Assembly: GCA_963978895.1 (NCBI GenBank)
Contig: OZ022238.1
Location: 22,377,169-22,441,168 of the forward strand
DNA from: Erpobdella octoculata
Taxonomy: Eukaryota; Annelida; Clitellata; Hirudinida; Erpobdellidae
DNA: 64,000 bases
Direction: 5' to 3'
Of the stretch, positions 43,224-56,990 are shown piece after piece (positions within the stretch are counted from its first letter, which is position 1; each line of letters opens with the position of its first letter). The notes under the pieces are model-generated. The model did not search any database and was not told the origin of the DNA. It worked only from the letters and a program-made list of their open reading frames with translations. The translations under genes and the position numbers were made by a program.

Positions 43224-43542
43224 GAAAAGAAAAAACAAAACATGGATAGAATAATGAAAAGTGAAATTAGTTAAAACCGATAATGCAACAAAATAATAAT
43301 ATTTATTTTTCGAGAATGACATGTTAATTTATTTGACTATAGGGAGATATTAAAAATAAATTATATAATAAAACTGTTATACATTTAAAAATACGGTCGA
43401 AAAGCAAAATATATTAATTGTCAAACGACTGATCTACGTCACATCTCGCGCAACCATGACATTGTTAAAACGGAAACCCTCTCTGAAGAATAGCCAAAAT
43501 TAAATTAATTAATTAAAATGCCACGTTATTTTACACAAAACG

Positions 43543-45354
<1,812 letters not shown>

Positions 45355-45549
45355 TACTTGATAAGAATAGAATAGTTTTGACTTGACTCGTTCCCACTTT
45401 TTCTTGCGAAAAACCAAAAATGCTAACGAAATACACGAGAGACACAAGAACAACACTGAAAAAAAGTTAATATATATATACACATTTTAAACAAGTTAAG
45501 ATAAAAAATAAATTGTAAAAAATTCTTTTATTTGCCTCTTTGCTCTACT

Positions 45550-46775
45550 TAAGCTTCATAATGACCTCATTGTTTCTTTTGACTCTGGCCTCTCTACCCT
45601 TCTTCTTTGTATTGATTTTTCATCTGCATTTGATACAGTTGATCACTCACTGTTGTTGGATGTACTTGATAAATCTTTTAATATAACTAGTGATGCTCTC
45701 CGGTGGGTTAAATTTTATCTATCTGGTAGATAATCCTATGTTTCTATTGAATCTTCTAAATCTACTCCTGTATTTTTAAGCTATGGTGTGCCTCAAGGGT
45801 CTATTCTTGGTCCTTTACTGTTTATTCTCTATACTTCTGAACTTCCTCATATTATATCTTCTCACTCTCTCAATAGTCAAATGTACGCTGATGACTCATG
45901 TCTATTCTACTTTCTCTAACTCTTCTCTTGAGTCTGTTCTTAATCAAATAGCTGCCTGCCTTCAATCTATTATATCCTGGAGTTCTTCTATGTGTCTCAA
46001 ACTTAATCCTGACAAGTTTGAACTAATCTATTTCAATAAGTCCTCTAAATCTCTAAATCCACTTCCTTTGGTTTTGCCACCACCATCTTCTCTTTCCATT
46101 TCTCCTTCTTTGATTCGTAGCTTAGGTTTTCTTTTTGACTCCAACTTGTCTCTAACCCCTCAAATTACATCTGTTACTAAATCTTGTTATTTCTATATTT
46201 GCCGTATTAAGCAGCTTTGTCCACTTCTGGATGACCCTTCTCTACAACTTCTAGTCTCTTCTCTTGTTTTGTCTCGAATTGACTACTGCAATTCACTATA
46301 TTATGGTCTTCCTGACACTACCCTTTATCCTCTCTCTAAAGCCTTCAACTCGGCTGCGCGCTTAGTTTCTCGCACCTCTTACTCCTCTCACATCTCTCCA
46401 TCTCTTGTTCTTCTCCATTGGCCTATCTAAGATATAGGGTGATTTTTAAAATCTGTTTAATAATGTATAAAATAAAAAATTGACTTTTTCCTCTCTACTT
46501 AACTAATTTAATACATATCCCACCTAAGTCTGGTCTTCGTTCTTCTTCTCTTAGTCACTTTCGCGTCTTCACTATTAAGCATTCTTTTGCTAAACGCTCT
46601 TTCTCCTACTCTGGTCCCTATCTCTGGAACTCTCTTCCTTCTTCTCTTACTAACTCTACTTCTCTCACAGCTTTCCGTCGTGGACTTAAAACACATCTGT
46701 TTAATAAGTTCACGCCCGAGCGCTATTGAACACTATGGAAATAGCGCTATACAAATTCAGTTTGATTGATTGATA
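45550..46775 (+). pseudogene. L2/CR1-clade LINE, 5'-truncated
   Basis: Frames give CIDFSSAFDTVDHSLLL, a stop inside YLSGR-SYVS, YGVPQGSILGPLLFILYTSE and MYADDS, then a frameshift, DSNLSLTPQI, RIDYCNSLYYGLPD and the C-terminal AFRRGLKTHLFNKF block before a stop. The 3' end has the short hairpin ATAGCGCTATACAAATTCAG and TTGA repeats, the form found at L2-type LINE ends. One stop and at least two frame changes make it dead; everything before the RT palm is missing. Confidence 0.8.
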
Positions 46776-47318
46776 CGCAAGTAGGTTTTCATCCTCCGGA
46801 GTTTACTGAAAGATCGTTCTGCAAAACATGAAGTTGCGGGAATTACAGCAAGTATGTTTGCTCCCTTCTAGAACACTGGAAAAACACTATTCAGGTCATA
46901 ACGGCACATAGTTTGGACAAGATCTGCAGCAGACTCAAATTTCTTGAAATTTTTTTCAAGCGTTACATTAGAGCTGGATTTTTCTATGAATTTAAATTTT
47001 TTTATTCACTTTTAAGAGGATCCACGTCAATGCCGTAGTGTTCAGAAACAATTTAATAGGTATTTTGTTCTGGATATGTTTTGAGAACAACATCTATTGA
47101 TTTTCTATTGAGAATTCGTTCTATGTTTACGTACGGCCGGCTATATTTCGGCGCATGTTATCATCGATTTTCTCTTAAATATTAGTCTGAACTATTTGGT
47201 TTTCGGTGCGGGTCGACTTGCGTGCCTGTTTTACTTCAATACCGTCGGTTTTTCAACGCGTAAACAACTTTTTCACGTTTTTTCCGTCGGTTGATAGTGG
47301 TTTGAATTATCGCCCAGC
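46776..47318. other. Probable 5' UTR of the following LINE, plus unassigned sequence
   Basis: From about 47125 base composition rises (TACGTACGGCCGGCTATATT, GGTGCGGGTCGACTTGCGTG), as in the LINE body. The exact 5' end of the element was not found. Confidence 0.4.
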
Positions 47319-48278
47319 ATGGCCGATGTGGTTAAAACTCGCAAGGAGTCTAAACAGGAGGCTTCCGACGTCTTTCAGAAATTGGGACTGAGCCTGTGCG
47401 ATAAGTGTGCCAGGTGCAATACAGAGGCAATGAATAGTCTGCTAGGAAGACTTCACACAAGCAGCGAAGACGGTTCAAAAGGGTTGGAGGTGATTGCTCA
47501 GGATATCAAGGAAATCAGAGATACCATAAAGAAAGACTCCGGAAAAAGGGAGGAGAGACTTGCAGACGAGAAAAAAGAACTTTCCCTCAATAGGAAAAAA
47601 CTCAACGAGGTCCTCGAAGAAGTTAGGGTTTTGACAAAGAAAATTGCAGATGTTGATCTTGAACCTCTCTCAAATAAGGTTGATACAGCAACAAAAAAGT
47701 GGTCCGATCTTTTCAAAGAAAGGGTTGACGAATTATCAGAAGGCGTCAAGAAAATACACCATTCTGTTCTGACTGAGAAGGGTGAGCAGGCATCAGGCCT
47801 ACAGCTTTGCCTTAAAAAAGCTCTCGACGCAAAGACACAGGATGACAAAGATGAGGAAGCCGATAAGCTCAGGAGAAGGACCTCTGTTGTTGTCTATGGG
47901 CTGGGCGAGTCGAGTTCGTCTACACCTGATAAGCGCAAATCGGATGACAAATCGAAGATCGAGGAATTGCTGAAGTTAATCTCTTGTGATGATGTCGAAA
48001 TTGTTAACTTAATTAGACTTGGGAAAAGGATCGAAGGAGAGAGTGAACCTGCTCGACCAAGACCGTTGAAACTGGTATTGAAAAACGAAAATCAACAGTC
48101 GAATCTTCTCAAGTTGGCAAAAAACTTGAGAATGATGAAGGAAGGAGGTTGGTCAGCAGTTTTTATACATCGGGATATGACTCCAAAAGAAAGAGAAGCA
48201 CGAAAACTCCTAGTCGAAAGTATGAAGCAGAGAATACGAGCTGGAGAGACGAATCTGTTCATCGCGGGGACAGGATAG
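47319..48278 (+). CDS. LINE ORF1 protein (CR1-like), intact
   Basis: A 319-aa frame from ATG to stop. The N-terminal half is charged and helical with long E/K/L-rich stretches (about 60-160), a likely coiled coil. The C-terminal half from about 188 (RRRTSVVVYGLGES) through RLGKRIEGESEPARPRPLKL and NLRMMKEGGWSAVFIHRDMT to KEREARKLL looks like the RNA-binding ORF1p core of CR1/L2-type LINEs. ORF1p is expected to coat the LINE RNA. It is the only uninterrupted frame of this element. GC content is clearly above the surrounding sequence. Confidence 0.75.
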   Translation: MADVVKTRKESKQEASDVFQKLGLSLCDKCARCNTEAMNSLLGRLHTSSEDGSKGLEVIAQDIKEIRDTIKKDSGKREERLADEKKELSLNRKKLNEVLEEVRVLTKKIADVDLEPLSNKVDTATKKWSDLFKERVDELSEGVKKIHHSVLTEKGEQASGLQLCLKKALDAKTQDDKDEEADKLRRRTSVVVYGLGESSSSTPDKRKSDDKSKIEELLKLISCDDVEIVNLIRLGKRIEGESEPARPRPLKLVLKNENQQSNLLKLAKNLRMMKEGGWSAVFIHRDMTPKEREARKLLVESMKQRIRAGETNLFIAGTG

Positions 48279-48351
48279 TTACCAGAAGACTTCCCGTTGC
48301 GGGAAAAATCTGAAAAGCTCCAACACAGAATCATACGTTTGAGACAAGTAC

Positions 48352-51300
48352 TTGACTATTGGATATTTGAATTGTCAGTCGATCGGAAATAAAAGTGCAT
48401 CGCTGACAAATATCATCGCTGAACATGATCTTGATGCCTTCCCAGTTGCCGAGACTTTTCACGAATCATCAGAAGACATCACTCTCGCAAGAATCACACC
48501 GGATGGATACACGTGCGTGGATCAGGCACGAGAACGAAAACGTTTGGCGAGGTCTGCTACACAAAAGATGCAATCTGGTCGTCTACTGGGGGGCGGGGTT
48601 GCGTGGATTTGCAAAGAATCGTGCAAAGCCCGCCGAATGAATCTTACCAGCAAAGTTGAGACTTTTGAATTCGTTTCTGTAATGCTTATCTTAAGGAGTG
48701 TTAGAACAATTGCTGTAGTCATTTACCGGCCTGGAAGTGAGCGAGTTTCTGACCAGTTCTTGGAGGATTTCAGCCAGATGCTTGAAGAATTAACTGTTCA
48801 CAGCTGCCATATTCTTGTCGTTGGAGATATCAACATTCGCTTGGACAAACCGGATGATGTATGGACAATGAAATTCAACACGATCGTGGATTGCTTTGGC
48901 CTTGTCCAGAATATTTCTTCACCAACCCACAAAGCCGGACATACCTTAGACGTTGTCATCACGAAGGACCCAGCTCAGTCATCTTCTGTTGCTTGTGAAG
49001 TGTATGTTCCATCTGTGTCCGATCATTCTCTCATCATTTCAAGACTGCCACTCATGAAACCAAATCCTGTATCACTAATGGTAACAGGCAGGGCATGGAA
49101 GACCTTTGATCGTGATCTTTTTTTACAGGATCTCAAATCAAGCAAACTCTGCACTGAGGACAGCAGCTGGAGCGGCCTTGGACCGGATGAAATAAACATA
49201 AACATAAACATAAACATAAAGGAAATGATGGGCGCAAACTACATGTCTCTATGCCCATATCTAGAATTATATAAAATATTGTTCATATATATGTTCTATA
49301 AAAAAATGTATGTATATATTATTAAAAATCCTTTTTATAGTTGTACATAATGTCGCTTATTTCGAAATGACAGTCGATTAATCTTTTAAATTCGTTAACG
49401 TGTTCGGCTTCTATGATTTTCGAAGGGAGGTTGTTCCAAATTGCAGTCGATCTGGTCAGGAAGAAATATTTTCTGCAGTTGCCGTTGAATCTTTGTGTTT
49501 CCAGTTTGAACTTGTGACCTCTTGTTCTTCTTTCTTCTGATATCTTTATATTAGGAAAACACAAACGTCCTTCTTCCTTGGCTGCGATGTACAACAGAAT
49601 ACTGTCCGATCTTGTTGAGAAGCATGCTCCACGTCGGTCAGCCTTGAGAAATTATCGTCCGATCACTCCATGGTTCAATACTGCTTGCGGCGAGCAGAAA
49701 CAAAAAGCTCGTTCTCTTGAAAGAATTTACAGAAGAACCCGACTGATCTCTGACCGTGATAAATGGGTTGCGCAGTTACGTTTTTGCCAGGATTTTTATA
49801 GGAGAGCACAGGATGCGTACTGGCGAAATACGATTGCGGAGAGTGCAGGAAACGCAAGCAAGCTGTGAAGAGATTTGTCTGCCGTGATGGGAAAGAAACG
49901 ATCTTTCATTCTTCAGGATGGTCTGACTGCAGAGCAATTCATGAGTTCTTTTGAGAAGAAGGTCACGGACGTCTGAGCGTCTACCCTTGATTCGGATACG
50001 CCTGAGTTCAACACCTTCTCTGGAGAACGTTTCAGCAACTTTGCGACTCTTACTAAGGATGACGTCAAGGACCTAATTAAGAACTCTCCAAACAAGTCAT
50101 GTGGTCTAGACCCGGCGCCAACATGGCTCATCAAAGAATTTTCAGAAACCTTGTCCCCATTTGTTACAGATCTGTTTAATAAATCGTTGGACACTGGTCA
50201 CTTTCCGGTCCCATTCAGAGTGGCCGAGGTCACGCCAATCTTGAAAAAATCTACGCTGGATGTTTCTCTGCCTGCCAGTTATCGCCCAGTTTCGAATCTT
50301 CAGTTCATCTCTAAGGTTTTGGAACGGGCGGTTAACAAACAAATTCAACATCACCTGGATGGACACAACCTTCTACCGGAGCATCAGTTTGCCTATCGGA
50401 AACTGCATTGCTCAAGGTTACTTCGGATGTTCTCTTGGCAACCGATCGAGGGATGGTAACACTGCTCGTTATGCTCGATCTCAGCGCTGCATTCGATTGC
50501 GTCGATCATGGAATCCTCGTGACCAGATTGGAGCGTACATTTGGCATTGATTCTGTTGCTCTTCGGTGGATCGGTTCGTATCTTTGCGATCGGAGGCAGT
50601 GTGTTCGTTATGGAGGTATCCTTTCTGGTTGGTCCTCGATTGTGTGTGGTGTTCCACAGGGTTCAATTCTAGGACCGCTATTCTTCATTGCATACACTTC
50701 AGATGTTTTTGCCCTGGTTGCTCAACGTGGTTTCAATATTTATGGTTATGCTGATGATCTACAAATCTACGATCATTGCGGCACTGAGAGTATCGGTTTG
50801 CTCGCGGACAGATTGGACGGCTGCGTTTCGGAGATAATGGAATGGATGAAATGCAATCGACTAAAGTTGAATGCTTCCAAGACAGAGGTCATTCTACTGG
50901 GATCCTCTAGACGTCGGTTGCACTGCACCTTTGACGAGATCAATATAGCTGGAAACATCATTCGTCTCGTCGATAGGGTTTGCAATCTTGGGGTCATCAT
51001 AGATTCTCAACTGACTTTCAGCGAACACGTTGCAAAATTGGTCAACACCAGTTACTACCATCTACGACAGATGAGGTCAGTTCGCAAATCCCTCACGGTC
51101 GATTCTTCGCATGCACTTGCCCGCGCTTTGATCTTGTTTTGACTTGATTATTGTAATTGTCTACTCAGTGGAATACCGGATCTGTTAATGAGGCGGCTTG
51201 ATGGTGTCATGCGTGCCACGGCTAGGCTGATTCTCCGATTGCCTCGATACGGTCATGTCACTAAAGCGATTCACGACCGACTACACTGGCTGAACATGCA

Positions 51301-51619
51301 GGCGCGTATCGACTTCAAGCTATCTCTCACTGCGTACCGATGCCTCCATGGTTCTGCGCTGTCGTACCTCTCCGGTCTGTGCATTCCGGTGACTCAGTTT
51401 CCTGGCCGATCTCACCTTCGCTCGGCTTCTTCCGGTCAGCTTCTTGTTCCTTCCTGCGGAACCAGGACGTTTGGACCGAGGGCTTTTGCAGTTTCTTGTC
51501 CAACTGCCTGGAACAATCTACCGATTGAACTTACCGATCCGGCGTGTGTCGATAGCGTTTATGTTTTTAGGAAACGACTTAAAACTCATTTTTTTCTTCG
51601 TATGACGAACGGATATTGA
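48352..51619 (+). pseudogene. LINE ORF2: APE endonuclease plus reverse transcriptase, decayed
   Basis: The first block (48352-49190) is an APE-type endonuclease: IGYLNCQSIGNK, TIAVVIYRPG, LVVGDINIRLD and a VSDHSLIISR end motif. Coding is broken at about 49190 by an inserted LINE fragment and resumes at 49580 (MYNRILSDLVEKHAPRR). The RT follows: IKNSPNKSCGLDPAPTWLIK, EVTPILKK, SYRPVSNLQFISKVLERAV, a frameshift/small deletion near 50405, LDLSAAFDCVDHGIL, CGVPQGSILGPLFF and YGYADDLQIY, then LGVIIDSQLTF and the C-terminal TAWNNLPIEL and FRKRLKTHFF blocks. Apart from the insertion, three TGA stops (near 49866, 49976 and 51140) can each derive from TGG or CGA by one transition. Confidence 0.85.
49190..49580 (-). 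mobile_element. LINE 3' fragment inserted antisense into ORF2
   Basis: On the minus strand a 90-aa frame has ERRTRGHKFKLETQRF, CRKYFFLTRSTAIWNNLPSK and IIEAEHVNEFKRLID, the C-terminal end of a different CR1/Jockey-type ORF2. It is followed by a 3' UTR and a TTTATG tandem tail at 49190-49225. The host frame is GPDE before and MYNR after the insertion; a GATG word at both borders may be a target duplication. Confidence 0.75.
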
Positions 51620-51740
51620 CCCTTTTTGTTTCTGATGTGTGATTCTGTTCGTTCGTTTATTTTGGCACTGCCGCCTCGTGCTCTGAGAAATTTTTCTTTT
51701 TAGAGAGCACGTTAAATAAATAAATAATAATAATAATACT
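51620..51740 (+). repeat. 3' end of the CR1-like LINE
   Basis: A hairpin CGTGCTCT...AGAGCACG followed by AAATAAATAAATAATAATAATAAT-type repeats (short AAAT then AAT units), the expected RT-recognition stem and repeat tail. Confidence 0.7.
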
Positions 51741-53589
51741 AGTGCGCAGAGAACATCTTGATCATTTTTTTCGAAACTTGATTTCAATTCAGTAGTCACC
51801 ATATCCAGACTTGAGTAATAAGCTGAAACAGGATAATAGTCTTGCTCAAAGTGAAACTGTTGATCACCACCACTTCTTTTGCCCACCAGTGCTTGTAGTC
51901 GCTGAAATGGCTTCTTTGTCCGTGGCTTTTGTGCCTCCTTAAAAGTTAAGTGGCTGTTTTAAATGCATTCCTTAATGCGTTATTTTTCAAGATTGAGAGG
52001 CATCCGCTTGCCCGAAAAATTGCGCATGTCAAGTTGTGTAATTTAATTTCCTAAGTTACGCATAGTCACTTTTATTTTATTCAGCAAATGCGTTATTTTT
52101 CAAGATTGAGAGACATCCGCTTGCCCGAAAAATTGGCACGTCACTGTGTGTGATTTCAATTCATAAGCTCTGCTGAGTCATTTTCATTTGATTCCATCTA
52201 CGAGAATAAGAGTTTAATAATTTAGTCGCTTGCGAAAAGCAGCAAATGCGTTATTTTATCAGCGTTGAAAAGCCTCCGCTTGCCCGAAAAATTGAGAGAC
52301 AAGACAATTTTGTGGGGGGGAACTTTTTTTTCACTACGCCTATGATTTTATCCTTTATTTATACAAAAGAAACAAATTTAAACAAAAACCACAGAGAAAC
52401 AAACCAACAAAAAGAGAGACAAGTGAACTTAAATAAAAGCATTTAAAAAAGGATGGGCGTAAAAAATAATTTAACAAATGAGAAAATCTCAGTGGCCGTT
52501 CAGTACAGTGGCCATTCAGTACGGTTCTCCTTTACATATTAACATTTTTTGAATTGAACTGTTTGGAAGATACATATTAATATTTGCCACCCCCGGCTCG
52601 TACGCTACTGATGAGAAGTACATAGGTGCTTCATATATACAGTCTTAAAACTAAGGTGGTTATTTCAGCAAAACCTTGGCAGGGGGGGGAATTTAAGCCC
52701 ATAGATTCCAAAATTTTGTTTTTTTAATGCTATAATTGTTTTCCCCAAAATAGAAAATAGTTAATAACCGGGTATGGGAGTAGTCGTAGATAGGTACTTT
52801 TTCATTATGTTACTTTGAAAATTATCAAAATTAGATTAGAGCAGTCACGTGTGTTTTTTTAAAACGTTTTGTTTATTTACTAGGTGGCTTGACATATTCC
52901 ATTAAATTCTTGTAATTATTGGTTTAAGCAACTTAACCGGCTGAGTTCATTTTTTGAGCTTAACTGTCAAAAGCCTAGCCGGGCTATTTTTTAGGCACGG
53001 CCGTTACATAGACACAAATCCCAAGTCCGGTTCTGTCCATTTTTACAATCACAAAAACCCGTGACTTGGCACAATAATGTCGGCCCGTGCTGAAAAACCT
53101 AAGATGAAGTCCCGTTTCAAAGTGTGGTACCAACTTTGATCATTGCAGCATGGGAAAAATTTTTTAATTTGCACTGATGATGAAATGGCAAAATACAGTG
53201 TGCAAGTATTTACAAATATTTTAATGTTTTAAAATTAAAAACTAATCAACTGAAATTATACAATTATACATTTGCTAACGCATGGCGCTTTCCCTAGTTC
53301 CCAAAATCCTGTATCCAATTTTGATAGCTACTTTTCTATAAAAAAAACAATTCCTAAAACCTATAAACTTTTTCTTTAAACGCTGATGGCCGGGAGAGTG
53401 TAGTTACAGTTACTTTTTCAAAAACTTTTTCAAAAACTCCAAAAATGTTGTAGTTAATTTTTTTTTTCCAAAAATAAAAAATATTTGGAAAATCCTTGCC
53501 CTCCTTGTCCCACTCAAATGACGTCCCTGTTTAAAACACCTGGTGTAAAGGACTATAAACTATTATAAAAAAAAGTTGTGAAAGCGTGT
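51741..53589. other. Unassigned repeats; three copies of a CCGCTTGCCCGAAAAATTG block
   Basis: The block (with GCGTTATTTTTCAAGATTGA before it) occurs at 51977, 52088 and 52248 as an irregular tandem. 52380-52448 matches Helitron family B internal sequence. 52495-52535 is a pogo-type terminus (TGGCCATTCAGTAC). 52740, 53300 and 53380 carry R1-like pieces, and 53530-53575 an A-tailed family T 3' tail. Confidence 0.4.
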
Positions 53590-53871
53590 TCAGGTAAAAA
53601 AAATAGGTTTTCTCTGAGAGGTAGTTTTAGGTAGTGTGAAATTAAGTAAGTTTTAGAGAATAGACTCTGTAGTTAGACAAGTTGACAAAAGTTATCTGAT
53701 AGAATCAAAAGAGTTGTTATAATAAAGGGGTTTTCTACAACGTGAAAAATTTTAAATAATATTTCAAAAGAAGAATTAAGCCGGAATTAAAATTAGAGAA
53801 ATATTGTCCTATAAATAACTTCAAGCTTCAACGTTACGATTTGCTAGCAAGCTAATTCGGCAATGTTTACA
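53590..53871 (+). repeat. 5' LTR (right part) of a decayed gypsy element
   Basis: Shares TATAAATAACTTC, CAACGTTACGA and the end TGTTTACA with the solo LTR at 35832-36695. The left part is lost. It is followed directly by TTGGTGACCTCGACATAT, a plausible primer-binding site. Confidence 0.7.
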
Positions 53872-54103
53872 TTGGTGACCTCGACATATTTACGCATATC
53901 TGGTCCTATAAATACTTAAATATTTTTTCATGGAAGTTATTTGATCATAAGTGACCGAATTTTTTTCCTGCCAGAGATGACTTATGCAGAAAATTTTATA
54001 AAAATGGGACAGTCTCTGGGCTATTCCGGGGAAGATTTGGGGAGATATGTCATGAAATTAGAAGATAAAGAAAAAAACAGGAGAATAGAACGTAAAGAAA
54101 AAA

Positions 54104-54362
54104 ATAAATAAAAAGCTTTTTAAAAACTAGTCTTATTATGCACTAAAAAGTAGAAAAAAATCTTACGTCAAATTGATCATCTTGTTGCTTGCCATGATAA
54201 AACCAGGGTGCTCAGTTTGAATTTAATGAACAGATCTGTATAACTTAGCGAGCACCTTAGTCTTATCATGGCGAACAACAGGATGATCAATTTGACGTAA
54301 GATTTTATTTTCTACTTTTTAGTGCATTATAAGACTAGTTTTTAAAAAGTTTTTTATTTATT
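54104..54362. repeat. Near-perfect palindrome with arms of about 108 bp
   Basis: The left arm (54104-54211) and right arm (54253-54362) are reverse complements with few mismatches (AAAAACTAGTCTTATTATGC, TCTTACGTCAAATTGATCAT) around a 40-bp loop. ATAAGACTAGT recurs at 55206, so the palindrome may be one end of a larger insertion that also contains the Helitron. Confidence 0.85.
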
Positions 54363-54454
54363 TTTATTTTCTACTTTTTAGTCTTCACACTTTTTTAATT
54401 ATCTTCACAATTATCCGACACTCACTAAAAAATCGAAAATATTTAATTAAATTA

Positions 54455-55125
54455 ATATATATATATGTATATATATGTGATATATATATATATATATATA
54501 TATATGAATGTTTGTATGTATGTCCTTTATGCATTGCTACACCATTCATCCGATCGTAATAAAATTTTCACACAACCTTGAGAGTCAAGGAAAATCAAAT
54601 ATAGAGAAAATTTTTTTAAATCCGTCACAAAATGAGCGGAGCGGAGCGGGTGAGCGAGCGGGAACTATATATATATATTCGGGGGTGAATAATAAAATTC
54701 AAAATCGGTAATTGCGTAATAAAATTCAAATTTAGGTTACGTAACAACGTTTGAAAGCTTCAAGCAAGATTTAGCCAAATCTATTTTATGTTTTATGGGC
54801 TAAAAGAAGCTAGGAAAGAATGAAAAAGAGAAAATGAGCGCTTGCGAGAACGGGAATGAGAGAGCAAGCATGAGCGAGAACGGGAGAGCAAGCGGGAGCG
54901 GGAACGGGAAAGCGACCGAGAACGGGAGAGCAAGCGGGAGCGGGAACGGGAAAGCGACCGAGAACGGGAGAGCAAACGGGAGCGGAAAAGCGGGAAAGCG
55001 GCCAGGAACGGAAAGAAACCGAGAACGGGAAAGCAAACGGGAGTTGGAAAGCAACCGGAGAAGGAAACCTGAGCAAGAGAAACAAACACTAGAAAAACCC
55101 CGGGCAACGCCGGGCATTCCGCTAG
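54455..55125 (+). mobile_element. Helitron family A copy H, complete
   Basis: (TA)n 5' side, TGAATGTTTGTATGTATGTC, ATGCATTGCTACACCATTCA, TTTTCACACAACCTTGAGAG, AAAATGAGCGGAGCGGAGCG, an 18-bp minisatellite (54835-55080), hairpin CCCGG (55099-55103)/CCGGG (55110-55114) and CTAG at 55122-55125 followed by T. Confidence 0.8.
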
Positions 55126-56888
55126 TATATATATATATAAATACCCTTGGACAACAGACAGTCCGTTCAAACGATTAAACGAGTAACATCACAAAGCGAG
55201 CTAATATAAGACTAGTAAAAAAGGCTGAACGTGAAGAAAAAAAGGCTCAACTTAAATGTGAAGAAAAAATAGCTGAACTTAAACATGAACGTAAAGAAAA
55301 AAAGGCTGAACTTGAACGTGAACGGGAAGAGCGTAAACGTGAATAACAGCGTGAATTGAAAAAGCTGGATTTGGAGTGCCATGTAAAAAAAAGAGACAAA
55401 GCCGTCGGTAGAGGTAACAAAGATTCTTTACCCAAAGTATTTCAAAGTTGATGACAACGACGCATTTTTGGTGAAATTTGAATTATTGGCAAAAGCCACT
55501 GATCACCCTCGGAAAGATTAGGGTCGTTCCTGAGTTTGAAGATATTCGAAGTATTTGGCCAGCTCAGCGATAGTCAGATGCGGGTTTATTAGACGGCAAA
55601 AAAGGCACTCCGTTGTTTAGGGAAGTCGGCAGAAAACTACCGCATAAAGTTTCGAGAGTCAAAGCCTGAACGAGAAGAGACTTGGGAACAGTATTCAGTG
55701 CAACTAAATAGCTATCTCAAGCGTTGGGTTGATCTTGCGGGTACGAAAAGCGTATTGTTTTCGTTTCTGAAGGAGCAGTTCTTTGAAAAGAGCCGGTCGC
55801 GAATGGTTGAGTACTTGTTGGAGAAAGACAGCGGCGATGTCAATGAACTGAGTTGTTGGGTCAACAAGTACAATCAAGCCCATCCAGAAAAAAGGTTAGC
55901 AAAAATTTAGAACAATAGCAGGATTGGTTGGAGTCAGGGTCAGCCGGTCAGTTATACGGGAATGGCTGGTCCCCGTTGTCACACATGTCAACAAATTAGA
56001 CATATGGCAAAAGATTGTCTACAGAATAGCCACAGAACTGACCGAAGTCTATCTATGTGTCAAAGTCGTAGAGATGCTACTATGACACCACCAAACAAAG
56101 ATTCTGGGGGTAGTAAATGCATGCTCTGCCACGGTCCTTTAAGGTAAAATGAATGAGGTCAAATTGAAGTGTGTCTGCGTCATAGAAGTTGCCAGTCATA
56201 GCGAATGTTTGTTTTCATTCAGCAGGAAGACTTTAATTTAACGAAGGCTATATAAACAGAAAACCCGTGAAGGTCTTGCGGAACACTGGCTGTACAGAGA
56301 TTTTGGTAAAGAAATCGTTAGTACACCCACGTCAGAGTACTGGAGGAACAAGACCATGTGTATTGATCAAGGGCACAGTACGAGTAGCTTCAACAGCAAT
56401 AGTTAAAATTAAACCAGACTAGTTCAGAGAAACCACAGAAGTGGGATACGTGAAGAATCTGTTCTGTGATCTAGTCATGGTTAAAGGTCGATGGCTGCAG
56501 TAGAAAATGTTTGCCGTCAGCCACTGAAATCAACTCCTGACTAAAACATCCCCCAGCAAAAAGATCGGGCAAATTTTACAAAATCGGTTTTCTGACTTTC
56601 TTTCTTATCAAAACACAGAAAGAAACACGGATGCGACTTCAAGCTTTGAATTTGCCAAAAAAAGACCATAGCTCAGTTTTCTGCCAAAAAGCAAGTTGGG
56701 TGGAGTAATTGAAGAAAACAGACTGAAATCTTGAATTTTTGGAGATGCTCGCCCAGTTGACACAACACGCAAAGAGCATGTGATTGAAAGCAAGCTTAAA
56801 AAAAATCAAGCTACCAAGAAACTGCTTGTAAACAGAAATTTATAAGCAGTCTTAAAAACACCAAGTGTTTTCTTCGGAAGAGGGGGGA

Positions 56889-56990
56889 TATATAAGATCT
56901 AGATGTCACATCTTACGTATATTTGAGTAATTAGTTTATTTTATTGGGGTTTTATTAAGTTAATTAGTGTCTCAGTGTATTATGTTGCGC
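56889..56990 (+). repeat. 3' LTR (left part) of the decayed gypsy element
   Basis: Follows the polypurine tract and shares CATCTTACGTAT and GTTTATTTTATT with the solo LTR. It is interrupted at 56991 by the Mutator-like element and seems to continue after 58345. Confidence 0.65.

Larger units (their letters stand above)
53978..56850 (+). pseudogene. Decayed gypsy Gag/protease (SCAN-like Gag), interrupted
   Basis: Gag starts MTYAENFIKMGQSLGYSGED and is cut near 54112. After about 1.1 kb of insertions it resumes at 55213 with a charged coil (KKAEREEKKAQLKCEEKIAE), then NYRIKFRESKPEREETWEQY, a SCAN-like helical segment (QLNSYLKRWVDLA, VNKYNQAHPEKRLA), a zinc knuckle CHTCQQIRHMAKDC and a protease relic VKVLRNTGCTEILVKKSLV. 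In the protease the usual catalytic DTG reads NTG. Many stops and frameshifts are present. No RT, RNase H or integrase follows before the polypurine tract (AGAGGGGGGA near 56880), so this copy is also internally deleted. Confidence 0.7.

Noticed and set aside
45783..46430. 215-aa frame starting MVCLKGLF as a gene
   Set aside because: Its first third is the wrong frame of the LINE RT (YGVPQGSILGP lies in another frame); only the later part is LINE protein after a frameshift, so it was merged into the LINE pseudogene.
54793..55178. Ser/Arg-rich frames of 90-125 aa that resemble SR proteins
   Set aside because: Minisatellite of Helitron copy H; no RRM or splice context.
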